Below are positions 25,126 through 34,331 of a DNA stretch of 64,000 nt, in pieces. The translations under genes were made by a program, and so were the position numbers. This stretch comes from Clostridium chromiireducens (GTDB lineage Bacteria; Bacillota; Clostridia; Clostridiales; Clostridiaceae). The stretch is from contig NZ_MZGT01000021.1 in NCBI RefSeq assembly GCF_002029255.1, positions 1-64,000 on the forward strand. Direction: 5' to 3'. Numbering within the stretch: the first letter of the stretch is position 1; each line of letters starts with the position of its first letter. The notes below the pieces were generated by a model that made no database searches, was not told where the DNA came from, and saw nothing but the letters and a program-made list of their open reading frames with translations.

Positions 25126-27033
25126 ATGAGATTTAGTCAGATAATGAATGACTTCATAGACAATGAAGATTACTGTTCAATTGAATATTTTATTCACAAA
25201 TACAAAGTATCTAAAAGAACAATTCAAAGTGACATTTCATATCTCATGAGAATATCAGCTAGTAAAGGATTTGAAATACATACCAAAAGGGGAGTGGGGT
25301 ATTTATTAGAGATTAAGGACGATGAATTATTCGGGAAATTTCTTGAAACTTTAGATGAAAACATTGTTTTTAAGATAAAAGAAAGGCCATCTCAAATACT
25401 GGCATTTTTGTCAGTCCAAAATGAATACATTTCAATGGATAAAGTTGCAGACACTTTTCAAGTTTCTAAAACACTTATCAAGCATGATATTAAAGAGGTA
25501 GAGGAAATAGCTAAAGGTTATTATATGACTTTGGAAAAAAAGAGCCATCATGGAATCAAAATACTTTCTTCAGATAGATATCTTAAAAAATACCTATGCA
25601 AAGAATATCAAACTCAAAACGTATTTGTTCGAATGGCAGTTGATGGTGTTGTAATGGATTTTTCACATGTTGAGTCTCAATTGATAAGAGAGATGAACAG
25701 AGAAAAATTAAACATTAATTATAATGAGCTATTAAATATGATAGTTTTTCTAAAATCCATGGTATATATTTCACTAAAAGTAAATAAGCAGTCTGTCAAA
25801 GATTATGAATTTCATGAATCTAATCCTATTGAAAAAATAGCTGCATCATTAATTCATACAATGGAAAAGAAATATAAGGTATGCTTTGATAAGGATAGCG
25901 TTGAGGAATTGATAGAAGTTATGCAGAAAAATATCCATAGGAAAGATACCTATGTCTCTTTCACTGACAATTTGGTTGATGATATAGAAGTTTTTTTGAA
26001 AAAAACAGATGAAACCTATGATACTCACTTTTTTGAAGATCAGGAATTGAAACGGCTTCTACTTTCACATATGTCCCTGTTAGTAGACAGGCTTCACAAT
26101 AAAATTTCATATAAAAATGCTCTGGCAAATGAGCTAAGTATCACATATCCCATGATATTTAATATTGCCATACAATTTTGTGATATTCTCCATGAAAAGT
26201 ATAATGTAGAATTTACATTTGATGAGATAGGGTTTGTAGCTATGCATTTTGCAGCACATATGGTAAAGGAGAAACAGCTAAAGCTTCAATCTTACAATAA
26301 AATCTGTGTAGTATGCTCTTCTGGTGGCGGAAGCGCATATATGATTAAAATGCAGCTTGAATCCGTATTTCCAAAGGCAGAAGTCAAAACCTTCTCTTTT
26401 TTGCAGCAGGATGAGATGATCAGCTATAAACCCGATATTATTTTTACAGTTATACCAATATCTTATGATGCCCAAATACCTATCATTTATATAAAAGAGC
26501 TTTTGGATGACAAAGATCTATATAGAATTAGGCAGATTCTGCAGTGCGATGATTATGATCCCTATACATTGATTAATGAAAATCCAATATACTATTCATA
26601 CTTCTCAAAGGAATTTTTCAATATAACAGAAGAAGTTAACTATGAACATCTCATTAGGGAGATGGCAGAAGATCTTGAAAAGAAAGGATATGGCAAGGAA
26701 GGATATGCAGACCTAGTTATGGAACGAGAGGCATTCATAAGTACCGTTTATTTAAATGGCGTATGCATACCTCATCCTATTGAAACAGATGCTTTAAGAA
26801 ATGCAATATCAGTCAGTATATTAAAGAAGCCCTTTCTATGGCAGGAGAAAGAAGTAAGGATTGTTTTTATGATTTGTTTAAAAAAGGAACAGGTGGAGGT
26901 CTATAAAGACATTACTAAAAAGTTATATCAGCTTATGCAAGAGCCAAAATACTTGGAAAGAGTGATTCGTGTTAAATCTTTTGAAGAGCTTATGGCAGTG
27001 ATGAAAGAGATGGGAGGTGTTAATTATGAATGA
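25126..27033 (+). CDS. PRD-containing PTS transcriptional activator (LicR/MtlR type)
   Basis: A 635-residue regulator. It has an N-terminal helix-turn-helix (residues 15-45), a second DNA-binding Mga-like helix (90-130), two PTS regulation domains (about 180-290 and 295-395, with conserved histidines such as in LLSHMSLLVDRLH), an EIIB-like domain with the phosphorylatable Cys in VCSSGGGSAY, and a C-terminal EIIA-like domain with the His of CIPHPIETD. Sugar-dependent phosphorylation by the PTS sets its activity. It heads the operon and its end overlaps the next gene, so it most likely activates the PTS and peptidase genes downstream in response to their substrate. Confidence 0.9.
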   Translation: MRFSQIMNDFIDNEDYCSIEYFIHKYKVSKRTIQSDISYLMRISASKGFEIHTKRGVGYLLEIKDDELFGKFLETLDENIVFKIKERPSQILAFLSVQNEYISMDKVADTFQVSKTLIKHDIKEVEEIAKGYYMTLEKKSHHGIKILSSDRYLKKYLCKEYQTQNVFVRMAVDGVVMDFSHVESQLIREMNREKLNINYNELLNMIVFLKSMVYISLKVNKQSVKDYEFHESNPIEKIAASLIHTMEKKYKVCFDKDSVEELIEVMQKNIHRKDTYVSFTDNLVDDIEVFLKKTDETYDTHFFEDQELKRLLLSHMSLLVDRLHNKISYKNALANELSITYPMIFNIAIQFCDILHEKYNVEFTFDEIGFVAMHFAAHMVKEKQLKLQSYNKICVVCSSGGGSAYMIKMQLESVFPKAEVKTFSFLQQDEMISYKPDIIFTVIPISYDAQIPIIYIKELLDDKDLYRIRQILQCDDYDPYTLINENPIYYSYFSKEFFNITEEVNYEHLIREMAEDLEKKGYGKEGYADLVMEREAFISTVYLNGVCIPHPIETDALRNAISVSILKKPFLWQEKEVRIVFMICLKKEQVEVYKDITKKLYQLMQEPKYLERVIRVKSFEELMAVMKEMGGVNYE

Positions 27034-28087
27034 TATTTTATTGAAAGCATTAAGTGATGCGGACAGTATAGCTTCAAATGAAAATGAAGTCAGAGAGATT
27101 TTATACAAGGAACTTGCAAAATATAGTGATGAGATTTTTTGCGATAATATTGGAAGCATTATATTTCATAAAAAAGGGAAGGATGAGAAGCCGCTAAAAA
27201 TTATGTTCTGCGCCCATATGGATGAAGTGGGCTTTATGGTTCGCAGTATTTCTGATATCGGGTTTATTTATCTTATAGCTGTCGGAGGGGTGCAGGATAA
27301 AAGTAAAGAAATGCAGGTAGTTAGGTTAACAACCTTTACTGGCAAAAAAATAGAGGGACTGTTAAATGTTACGAAAGATAGTGAAGGAAATGTAAAAGAT
27401 ATGTACGTTGACATTGGATGCGACACTTTTGATGAAGTTAAATCATTGGGTGTAGAGATAGGAAATATGGTTTGTTTTGCTAGTGAAGCAAGACAATTAT
27501 CAAATGAAAAGGTTTATATGGGAAAAGCAATGGATGACAGGGCTGGTTGCTATGTTATTGCCGAGGCCATGAAAAGGATGAAAGATGATTTGGAAAACGA
27601 TATTTATTTCGTTGGGACAAGCAGTGAAGAGGTCGGAACTAGGGGAGGGAAAACTTCAGCTTATATAATCAATCCAGACATAATTTTTGCTTTAGATGTA
27701 GCAAATAATCCAGAACTTACAAAAAATTATACAAATCATCGTCTTATTGGAAAGGGACCAATGATTGTGCATTATGATAAGACAATGTCTCCGAATATAA
27801 AGCTCCTAAGGTATGTCATGAATATGGCCGATGAAAAAGGAATTCCATATCAATGCGATATGTTTAGTGGAGGAGGAACTGATTGTGGAAATGCCCATTT
27901 AGATCGGGCCGGAAAGCTGGCATTGGTCCTCGGAATACCACTACGATATTGCCATGGCTCATATTCTTTTGTTCATAGTGATGATTTGGAAAATTTAATT
28001 AAACTTGTATATGAGCTATGTTATCGTTTAAAGCGAGAAAATTACGAAAAATTTATGGATTTTTTAGGAGGATATGAAAATGACTGA
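27026..28087 (+). CDS. M42 family metallo-aminopeptidase
   Basis: A cytoplasmic peptidase of about 353 residues in the M42 (glutamyl aminopeptidase/FrvX) family. All metal and catalytic residues are visible: His and Asp in CAHMDEVG, Asp in MDDRAG, the Glu pair in SSEEVGTRGG, Asp in ALDVAN and His in YCHGSYS. ATG 27026 is set by GGGAGGTG seven bases upstream, and the gene overlaps the regulator stop by 8 bases. FrvX-type M42 proteins are known within PTS operons. It may trim peptides or deblock an amino-acid conjugate imported by the adjacent PTS. Confidence 0.88.
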   Translation: MNDILLKALSDADSIASNENEVREILYKELAKYSDEIFCDNIGSIIFHKKGKDEKPLKIMFCAHMDEVGFMVRSISDIGFIYLIAVGGVQDKSKEMQVVRLTTFTGKKIEGLLNVTKDSEGNVKDMYVDIGCDTFDEVKSLGVEIGNMVCFASEARQLSNEKVYMGKAMDDRAGCYVIAEAMKRMKDDLENDIYFVGTSSEEVGTRGGKTSAYIINPDIIFALDVANNPELTKNYTNHRLIGKGPMIVHYDKTMSPNIKLLRYVMNMADEKGIPYQCDMFSGGGTDCGNAHLDRAGKLALVLGIPLRYCHGSYSFVHSDDLENLIKLVYELCYRLKRENYEKFMDFLGGYEND

Positions 28088-28403
28088 AGTAGAACAAAAC
28101 ATTATTATGGAGATGATTTCTTCCGCAGGTGAAAGTAAGGTAAAATCTTTTGAAGCATTAAAAAAGGTAAAGACGAGAGAGTATGATGAGGCTCGTAAAT
28201 TATTAAATGAAGCCAGGGAGGCAGATTTGGCTGCTCATCAAATTCAAACAAAGATTATAACTGCTGAATTATCAAATAGCGAAAATAAACCTGAAATTGG
28301 GTTATTAATGGTACATGCACAAGACCATTACATGACAGCTCAATTAGCTAGAGATCTAATTGAGGCGTTAATAAATGTATTTGAAGAAAGGGAGGAAAAG
28401 TAA
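28080..28403 (+). CDS. PTS lactose/cellobiose family IIA component
   Basis: A 107-residue all-helical IIA protein with the phosphorylation site in MVHAQDHYMTAQL. It accepts phosphate from HPr and passes it to IIB. ATG 28080 lies eight bases after AGGAGG; the in-frame ATG 28074 is too close to it. It overlaps the M42 gene by eight bases, which indicates translational coupling. Confidence 0.9.
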   Translation: MTEVEQNIIMEMISSAGESKVKSFEALKKVKTREYDEARKLLNEAREADLAAHQIQTKIITAELSNSENKPEIGLLMVHAQDHYMTAQLARDLIEALINVFEEREEK

Positions 28404-28404
28404 A

Positions 28405-28737
28405 ATGAAGATTGTATTATGTTGTGCAGGAGGCTTTTCAACGACTATGCTTATGGACAGTATGAAAAATACCATTAAAAAAAGTGAAAAACTTAAAGAG
28501 GAGGATTTTAAATTCATTGCAATTCCTGTAGATATTCTGGAAAGTGAAGTAGAAGGTTGTGATGCTGTTGTTGTAGGACCACAAATTGCACATAAGCTTG
28601 ATTATATTAAATCAATTATTGATCCACATGAGATTCCTTACGTTGTTGTTGATAAGGAGACTTATGGCAAGATGGATGGAGCAACAGTATTAAAAAAAGT
28701 CCTTATAGAACGTAAAAAAGCTGATATGAAAAAATAA
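28405..28737 (+). CDS. PTS lactose/cellobiose family IIB component
   Basis: A 110-residue IIB protein that passes phosphate from IIA to the incoming sugar. The P-loop LCCAGGFSTTML contains the phosphorylatable cysteine, here part of an unusual Cys-Cys pair at residues 6-7. ATG 28405 follows the IIA stop by one base and has AAGGGAGG nine bases upstream. The frame is also open from an upstream ATG at 28375, inside the IIA gene. Confidence 0.9.
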   Translation: MKIVLCCAGGFSTTMLMDSMKNTIKKSEKLKEEDFKFIAIPVDILESEVEGCDAVVVGPQIAHKLDYIKSIIDPHEIPYVVVDKETYGKMDGATVLKKVLIERKKADMKK

Positions 28738-28754
28738 AGTAAGGAGGTTAAAAA

Positions 28755-30068
28755 ATGTTTGATAAGTTTGAAGCTTTTATGAGCAAGTACCTAGCGCCAC
28801 TTGCTAACAAAATGGATAAAGAAATTCATTTAAGTGCCATTAAAAAAGCAATGGTAGCTTTAATGCCTTTATTAATTATCGGTAGTTTTTGTTTGATTCC
28901 AGAAGCCATCCCTAATATGATTGGTGAGAATAATTCAATATCTCAATGGATATTAGCTAATCTTGATATTATCTATATTCCCTACAACGTAGGTATGGCA
29001 CTGATGGCCTTATATGCTACAGCTTTTATGGCATATCATCTTGCCAATTCCTACAAGCTGGATGTTCCAGGCTGTATCAGTATGGCAGTTATCTCTTTCC
29101 TTATGATGACTGTTGATTATACAAAAGATGGCGGAATTATGACTAAATATTTAGGACCAAAAGGTCTGTTTGCAGCAATGTTTGCTGCAATTATTGCAGT
29201 GGAATTATATCGCTGGTGTAAAAAGAAGAAATTCACAATTAAAATGCCTGATTCAGTACCGGATTTTGTTTCAAGATCTTTTGAAATGATTCCAATATCA
29301 ATTATTATTATTGGCTTCTTCTTAATTATTCGTATTGTGTGTGTGAATGTGTTTAATATTATGCCGCCATTAATTTTTACAAGCATATTTGCACCATTAG
29401 TAGGGTCTATGGACAATCCATTGTCTTATACATTCTTAAAGATGTTACAATGTTTATTATTCTTCTTTGGAATTCATCCTTCTGTATTGAGTCCAATTAC
29501 AACTCCAATTTCTACTCAGTTCCTAGCAGAAAATATAGAGAACTATAAAGCCGGATTAGCAATGACTCATTTCTTCGCTCCAGGTCCAGAGTCTGCATTT
29601 GGTAACTTTACAGGCACAGGTATAACATTTGGTCTAGTATTCTGGTGCTTATTATCTAAATCAAAGGCCTTAAAGCAAATTGGACGTGTTGCACTAATTC
29701 CTGCGTTATTTGGAATCAACGAACCAATACTATTTGGTGCTCCAATTGTATTAAATCCTATATTTTTTATTCCATACGTTATTTGCGGTGGAATTATAGG
29801 AACTATCCCTGGATGGATGATGAAATTTGGAGCGTTAAGTTGTTCATTCTTTACACCTCCTTATGTGGGTGTTTTCTTAGAGGGATATCTGACAAATATG
29901 GACCCAATGTCAATTGTTGCTAATGGAATTCAATTAGTCTTATCACTTGTTGTATGGTATCCATTTTTTAAGATATATGAAAAACGTTATCAACAAAAGG
30001 AAAATGATAAAAATAACATGTCTAAAGAAGATGAAGAAATCTTAAAGGATCTTGATTTAGACTTCTAA
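28755..30068 (+). CDS. PTS lactose/cellobiose family IIC permease
   Basis: A 437-residue membrane permease with about ten hydrophobic segments. The substrate-binding region shows FGINEPILFGAPIVLNP, characteristic of the cellobiose/chitobiose IIC family. A hydrophilic tail ends the protein. With IIA and IIB it imports and phosphorylates a beta-linked disaccharide or glycoside. The operon has no 6-phospho-glycosidase, which is unusual, so the substrate may be a conjugate processed by the operon's peptidases and C-S lyase instead. The gene is followed by a repeat element that forms or invades its terminator. Confidence 0.9.
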   Translation: MFDKFEAFMSKYLAPLANKMDKEIHLSAIKKAMVALMPLLIIGSFCLIPEAIPNMIGENNSISQWILANLDIIYIPYNVGMALMALYATAFMAYHLANSYKLDVPGCISMAVISFLMMTVDYTKDGGIMTKYLGPKGLFAAMFAAIIAVELYRWCKKKKFTIKMPDSVPDFVSRSFEMIPISIIIIGFFLIIRIVCVNVFNIMPPLIFTSIFAPLVGSMDNPLSYTFLKMLQCLLFFFGIHPSVLSPITTPISTQFLAENIENYKAGLAMTHFFAPGPESAFGNFTGTGITFGLVFWCLLSKSKALKQIGRVALIPALFGINEPILFGAPIVLNPIFFIPYVICGGIIGTIPGWMMKFGALSCSFFTPPYVGVFLEGYLTNMDPMSIVANGIQLVLSLVVWYPFFKIYEKRYQQKENDKNNMSKEDEEILKDLDLDF

Positions 30069-30071
30069 AAA

Positions 30072-30345
30072 AGAAGGAGCTGTAGCACAAAGAATAAGGC
30101 ACAATCAAAAAAATAACAAGTCAATTTGCTAGCCTATTTTCCATCATACTGCGTCGTCAAATTGCCCTAATAGGCCCGCTATGAGACCAATTTATCTCCT
30201 TGTCTGATGAAAAATATTCACAGCAACTTTAGACTTGTTATTTATTTTCATGTGCCTAAAATCACGATATATTGGATTAGATTTTTAAATCTTAAGACAA
30301 TATATTGTAGTTAAATTTCTTAATGTGACAGCTCCTCATTTTTAA
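30072..30345. repeat. Structured repeat element, family 2 copy 1, inside a terminator-like stem
   Basis: The outer stem AGGAGCTGT/CAGCTCCT (start about 30075, end about 30337, then TTTTT) encloses an inverted-repeat element with ends AAATAACAAGTC and GACTTGTTATTT, followed by TTCATGTGCCTAAAA. Inside are stems ATCA/TGAT and AAATTG/CAATTT around CCCTAATAGG and CTATGAG. The same plan, with different paired bases, occurs at 41692. A small version without the interior lies at 55712. Confidence 0.6.
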
Positions 30346-30358
30346 GGATGGTGATAAT

Positions 30359-31447
30359 ATGGCTAAAAGGATAGAAAAAATACATGAGTTCATGAATCAA
30401 AATAATATTGATGCTCTGCTTATTAAAAGTAAAACCATGAAAAAATGGTTATCAACTATGACAGGCAGCGGATGCAATGTCTTAATCACTCAAAATAAAG
30501 GGTTCCTTATATTAGACGGAAGATATCTGGCTGAAGCTAAAGAAAAAGAACATGATCTTGAAATTATTCTTCACTCACCTCATGAAATGGGCTGTAATTA
30601 TCTATCGGTAGCTCAAGATATATTGAAGAAAGAACATTGCCGGAATTTAGGGATTGAAGCTTCTCAGATGTTAGTGAAAGAATACAGAGATGTTAAAAAA
30701 ATTGGAGTCCCGATTATTCTATTAGATGAAGAAATAGCTGATTTACGTATTATTAAACAGCAGGAAGAAATAGATATCATGCAAGAAGCAGTTGATATTA
30801 CAGACGATATTTATAAGAAGGTGCTCGCAAATATTCATTTAGGAATGACAGAGTATGAAATAAGCGCTTTGGTCCAATATTATTCAATTGCAGCAGGAGC
30901 GCAGCAAATGTCTTTTGATACAATTGTAGCAACTGGAGAGAGGACCGCTTTTCCACATGGCAGGCCCACTGAACGCAGAGTCAAAGCTCATGAGCCAATA
31001 ATGATCGATTTTGGAATACAATATAAAAATTATCAATCAGATATGACGCGGATGTGCTTTATCGGAGAACCTGAACCTAAGATTAAAGAAATTTACGACA
31101 TTGTTTTAAAAGCACAGCTGGCAGGATTGAACGCTATTAATGCTGGAGTTATTGCTAGTGATGTGGATAAGGCTGCCAGGGATGTTATTGAGAAAAACGG
31201 ATATGGGCAGTATTTTAATCATGGACTGGGTCACGGCCTTGGAATCGGTGATGGCTGCGAATTGCCAGTTTTGAATTCTTCAAGTAAGACTATTTTAAAG
31301 GAACATATGATGATGTCATGCGAGCCTGGAATCTATGTTCCGAGTATCGGAGGCGTGCGTATTGAAGATGATGTGGTTATTATTAATGGCAGAGGTGTTC
31401 CCCTCAATAAAACTACAAAGGATTATATAATTTTGGAGGTGAAATAG
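30359..31447 (+). CDS. M24 family Xaa-Pro peptidase
   Basis: A 362-residue cytoplasmic metallopeptidase of the Xaa-Pro dipeptidase/aminopeptidase group. The creatinase-like N-terminal domain spans residues 1-125. The catalytic pita-bread domain carries the metal ligands: Asp in MIDFGIQY and in QSDMTRM, His in HGLGHGLG, and Glu in MSCEPGIY and in GVRIEDDVV. It releases proline-containing peptides or related conjugates. The next gene starts at the base after its stop, so both are translated together. It continues the PTS operon despite the 290-base gap holding a repeat element. Confidence 0.9.
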   Translation: MAKRIEKIHEFMNQNNIDALLIKSKTMKKWLSTMTGSGCNVLITQNKGFLILDGRYLAEAKEKEHDLEIILHSPHEMGCNYLSVAQDILKKEHCRNLGIEASQMLVKEYRDVKKIGVPIILLDEEIADLRIIKQQEEIDIMQEAVDITDDIYKKVLANIHLGMTEYEISALVQYYSIAAGAQQMSFDTIVATGERTAFPHGRPTERRVKAHEPIMIDFGIQYKNYQSDMTRMCFIGEPEPKIKEIYDIVLKAQLAGLNAINAGVIASDVDKAARDVIEKNGYGQYFNHGLGHGLGIGDGCELPVLNSSSKTILKEHMMMSCEPGIYVPSIGGVRIEDDVVIINGRGVPLNKTTKDYIILEVK

Positions 31448-32629
31448 ATGAAATATAATTTTGATGAAGTTCATAATCGTTTGGGAACCTATTCTACACA
31501 ATGGGATTATATTGAAGATCGCTTTCATAAAAAAGATTTAATACCATTTTCAATTTCAGATACTGATTTTATTATTCCAAAACCAATTACTGAAAAAATT
31601 CTTCAAGTTGCCAGCCATCAGATATATGGATATACCAGGTGGAATCATCATGATTTCAAATCTTCTATAACAGAACATTATAAGAGAAGATTTAATACAT
31701 GCATTGAAGAAAATTGGATTTTATATAGTACAAGCGTTATGTATTCAGTATCATTATTAATCAGGTTGCTAAGTGCTCCAAAAGATAAGATTTTGACATT
31801 TAATCCTATGTATGACTCATTTTTTACAGTCATAGAGGATAATGATCGCATATTGGTATCAAATGATTTAATTCATAAAGAAGGTTCATTTGAAATTGAT
31901 TTTGATCTATTTGAGAAACAGGTACAGGACTGCAGAATATTGCTTTTATGCTCTCCACATAATCCTACAGGTATGATATGGTCACAAGATGATATTGAAC
32001 GCATGATATCATTGTGTAAAAAATATAATACAAAGATAATTTCGGATGAGATACATATGGATATACAGATTGGACAAAAGAAACAAATCCCGCTTTTATC
32101 CTATATGCATGATTATGATGAGCTATATACAGCATCTTCTTCCAGTAAAATTTTTAATACCCCTGGTTTGATTGGTTCATATGTGATGATACCAAATGAG
32201 ACGGTGAGAAATGATTTTTTATATCATACTAGGAAGAGAGATTTTTTGAATTCTGCAAGTATATTTGGAATGTATGCAACAATGGTAGGGTATATGCAAT
32301 GCGGTAATTATATTGATGAGCTAAATGACTATATCCGTGGTAATATGCAGCTGGTGGAGGATTTTATTAAAAGTGAGCTGCCAGACTTTAAATTTAAAAA
32401 ACCAGATGCTACTTATTTGGCATGGATAGATGGAAGGGGAATTCCATTCACCTCTGAACAGATTCAGTATGCTCTAGTAAATGTTGGCGGAGTTGCTATT
32501 ATGAAGGGTGAAACCTATGGGAAGAATGGCGCAAAATATTTGAGGATGAATTTAGGATGCAGTCGCTCAAAGGTTGAAGATGGGTTAAAGCGTTTTAAAA
32601 AAGCCATGGATTATTTGTATTCAAAATAG
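31448..32629 (+). CDS. PatB/MalY-type pyridoxal-phosphate C-S lyase (aminotransferase fold)
   Basis: A 393-residue fold-type I PLP enzyme. It has SDTDFIIPKPI near the start, the cofactor-binding SPHNPTG and SDEIHMDI segments, and the Schiff-base lysine in SSSSKIFNTPGL. Members (MalY, PatB, CBL) cleave cysteine S-conjugates to pyruvate, ammonia and a thiol. The Shine-Dalgarno GGAGGTG lies at the end of the M24 gene. In E. coli the homologue MalY sits beside the PTS permease MalX, a precedent for this association. The operon may degrade an S-linked cysteine or peptide conjugate of a sugar. Confidence 0.85.
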   Translation: MKYNFDEVHNRLGTYSTQWDYIEDRFHKKDLIPFSISDTDFIIPKPITEKILQVASHQIYGYTRWNHHDFKSSITEHYKRRFNTCIEENWILYSTSVMYSVSLLIRLLSAPKDKILTFNPMYDSFFTVIEDNDRILVSNDLIHKEGSFEIDFDLFEKQVQDCRILLLCSPHNPTGMIWSQDDIERMISLCKKYNTKIISDEIHMDIQIGQKKQIPLLSYMHDYDELYTASSSSKIFNTPGLIGSYVMIPNETVRNDFLYHTRKRDFLNSASIFGMYATMVGYMQCGNYIDELNDYIRGNMQLVEDFIKSELPDFKFKKPDATYLAWIDGRGIPFTSEQIQYALVNVGGVAIMKGETYGKNGAKYLRMNLGCSRSKVEDGLKRFKKAMDYLYSK

Positions 32630-32641
32630 GAGGAATGTTTT

Positions 32642-33241
32642 ATGCATAAATCATGGAAAAAACTGACATCATGGGTGGATAGGAATCCATCGAATGTGAG
32701 CATATCAAAAAGGCTACTGGCATACATCATAGATTGGTGTTTAGGAGGAATTATCACAGGATTCCCTGCAGTTTTAATTTATAGTGCGGTGACAAAGAAA
32801 GGGGATATGTTTAGCAATCTCTATGTGTTTGCGAGTCTGGGATATTCAAACGGATGGGCATATTTAGCTGGTAGTCTTTGTTTTATTGCAGCCCTAATTT
32901 ATTATATATATATCCCTTATAAAAAGTACCATGGTCAGACAATTGGAAAGCATTTGGTTAAGATTAAAATAGTCAAAAAGGACTATTCAGATATAGATTT
33001 AAAAACCCTTTTAATAAGACAAATTATAGGGCTCATGGTGATAGAGGGAACAGCAATTGTTATAACAAGTTATTTAATACAGCTGCTTACTCTTGTGACC
33101 GGTTTTTATTTTGAATACTATCTAGGAATAGCAGGCAGAATTTTAACAATTGCGTCTGGAATTCTGGTTTTAAGTACGCTATCACATAGAGCTATTCATG
33201 ATTATATTTCAGGAACGACGGTTGTATCAGAAAACGCTTAG
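32642..33241 (+). CDS. RDD family membrane protein
   Basis: A 199-residue membrane protein with about four hydrophobic segments. The RDD-type motif is seen in SKRLLAYIIDWCLGG near the start, and TIGKHLVKIKIVK after the second segment is also typical. Function in the family is not settled; roles in ion transport have been reported for some members. It starts 12 bases after the C-S lyase and is the last gene of the PTS operon. Confidence 0.8.
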   Translation: MHKSWKKLTSWVDRNPSNVSISKRLLAYIIDWCLGGIITGFPAVLIYSAVTKKGDMFSNLYVFASLGYSNGWAYLAGSLCFIAALIYYIYIPYKKYHGQTIGKHLVKIKIVKKDYSDIDLKTLLIRQIIGLMVIEGTAIVITSYLIQLLTLVTGFYFEYYLGIAGRILTIASGILVLSTLSHRAIHDYISGTTVVSENA

Positions 33242-33242
33242 T

Positions 33243-33323
33243 ATGTTTATAAGAGCTGCAAGAATTCTTTATGGAAAATACCTCAAAGGGAAAGAAATTA
33301 ATATAAATAGGTTAAGATTATAA
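33243..33323 (+). pseudogene. Fragment of a CPA1 antiporter C-terminal tail
   Basis: A 26-codon frame, MFIRAARILYGKYLKGKEI and a few more residues, ends in TAA. It matches the tail of the antiporter at 20091, which reads LLRAVKIFYGKYRKRREI in the same register. Only this piece remains. It starts two bases after the RDD gene stop. Confidence 0.65.
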
Positions 33324-33324
33324 A

Positions 33325-33367
33325 AAGGCTGAAAATCAAAAAAAGATGATTCTCAGTCTTTTATTAT
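33325..33367 (+). terminator. Terminator of the PTS operon
   Basis: AAGGCTGAAAATC pairs with GATTCTCAGTCTT (near-perfect) and is followed by TTTATTATTT. Confidence 0.7.
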
Positions 33368-33656
33368 TTAAGTTGTTTTTTTTATTGTAGGGTTCCTCAG
33401 TGATAATGGAACTTATGTGCATACTCACCGATTAATTATGATTAATCTATCAAATCAATCAGCAGCTAAATGGTAATGTCCATAAAAATTTACTAGACGT
33501 CATGTTTGTAAAGTATGTTATAATAAGGAAATAAGTGTAATTTATATGATTAAAATAAGAGATATAAGTAATATAAATATGTTGCTTCGTGGGTAGAACA
33601 ATAAATAAGATATAATTCACGCATAATGTAGCATAAAACATAAGGGGGAAGATAAA
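33368..33656. other. Intergenic region with a fragment of palindrome family 1
   Basis: GAACTTATGTGCATACTCACC at 33409-33429 matches the end of the large palindromic elements, but the second arm is not evident. The rest is AT-rich and should contain the methyltransferase promoter. Confidence 0.4.
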
Positions 33657-34268
33657 ATGAATGAAATATTTAAGCAAGTACCATTATATAGATTTATAAT
33701 GCACTGCAATGAGACAACTATGGATAAGAACGTATTAGACTGTGGAGCTGGGGGAGACTGTCCACCACTAAGTTTATTTTCAGAATATGGATATTTAACA
33801 CATGGAATAGAATTTGACGAAAGACAATTAGAAAAGGCCAATACATATGCAGCATTGAAAAGTCAGTGTTTGAATATTAAGAAGGGAGATATGAGGCAAT
33901 TAAAATTTGAAAATGAGTCATTTAGTTTTGTATATTCTTATAATTCAGTATTTCATATGACAAAAGCAGATGTTTTAAAATCTATAACTGAAATGAAACG
34001 TGTACTAAAGCAAGATGGTTTGCTTTTTGTTAATTTTCTTACTACAAAAGATCATCGTTGTGGGACAGGCGTCTCCCTTGGTGAAAATCAATATGAGCAA
34101 ATGGATGATGATATGCCTGTAATACATTCATATTTTGAAGAAGATGAACCTGACATGTATTTTAAGGATATGAAAATACTATGCAAAGAAAGCAGAGTTA
34201 TAGAAAGAATATATCAAAGTGAAAAAATTAAGCAAGGCTTCGTTGATTATATTGTGAAGAAGATATAA
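33657..34268 (+). CDS. SAM-dependent methyltransferase (class I)
   Basis: A 203-residue cytoplasmic protein with the SAM-binding motif VLDCGAGGDCPPLSLF near residue 25. An acidic residue at the end of strand 2 lies in HGIEFDERQLEKA, and a motif IV-like region in FSFVYSYNSVFHM. The substrate is not predictable. The start has AAGGGGGA upstream. A 60-base gap separates it from an acyltransferase on the same strand, so both may share a transcript. Confidence 0.82.
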   Translation: MNEIFKQVPLYRFIMHCNETTMDKNVLDCGAGGDCPPLSLFSEYGYLTHGIEFDERQLEKANTYAALKSQCLNIKKGDMRQLKFENESFSFVYSYNSVFHMTKADVLKSITEMKRVLKQDGLLFVNFLTTKDHRCGTGVSLGENQYEQMDDDMPVIHSYFEEDEPDMYFKDMKILCKESRVIERIYQSEKIKQGFVDYIVKKI

Positions 34269-34331
34269 TGGTGATTACTATGAATATAAATAAAATTAAG
34301 AGTCATCCAATTCAATTTGTTGAGGGGTATA

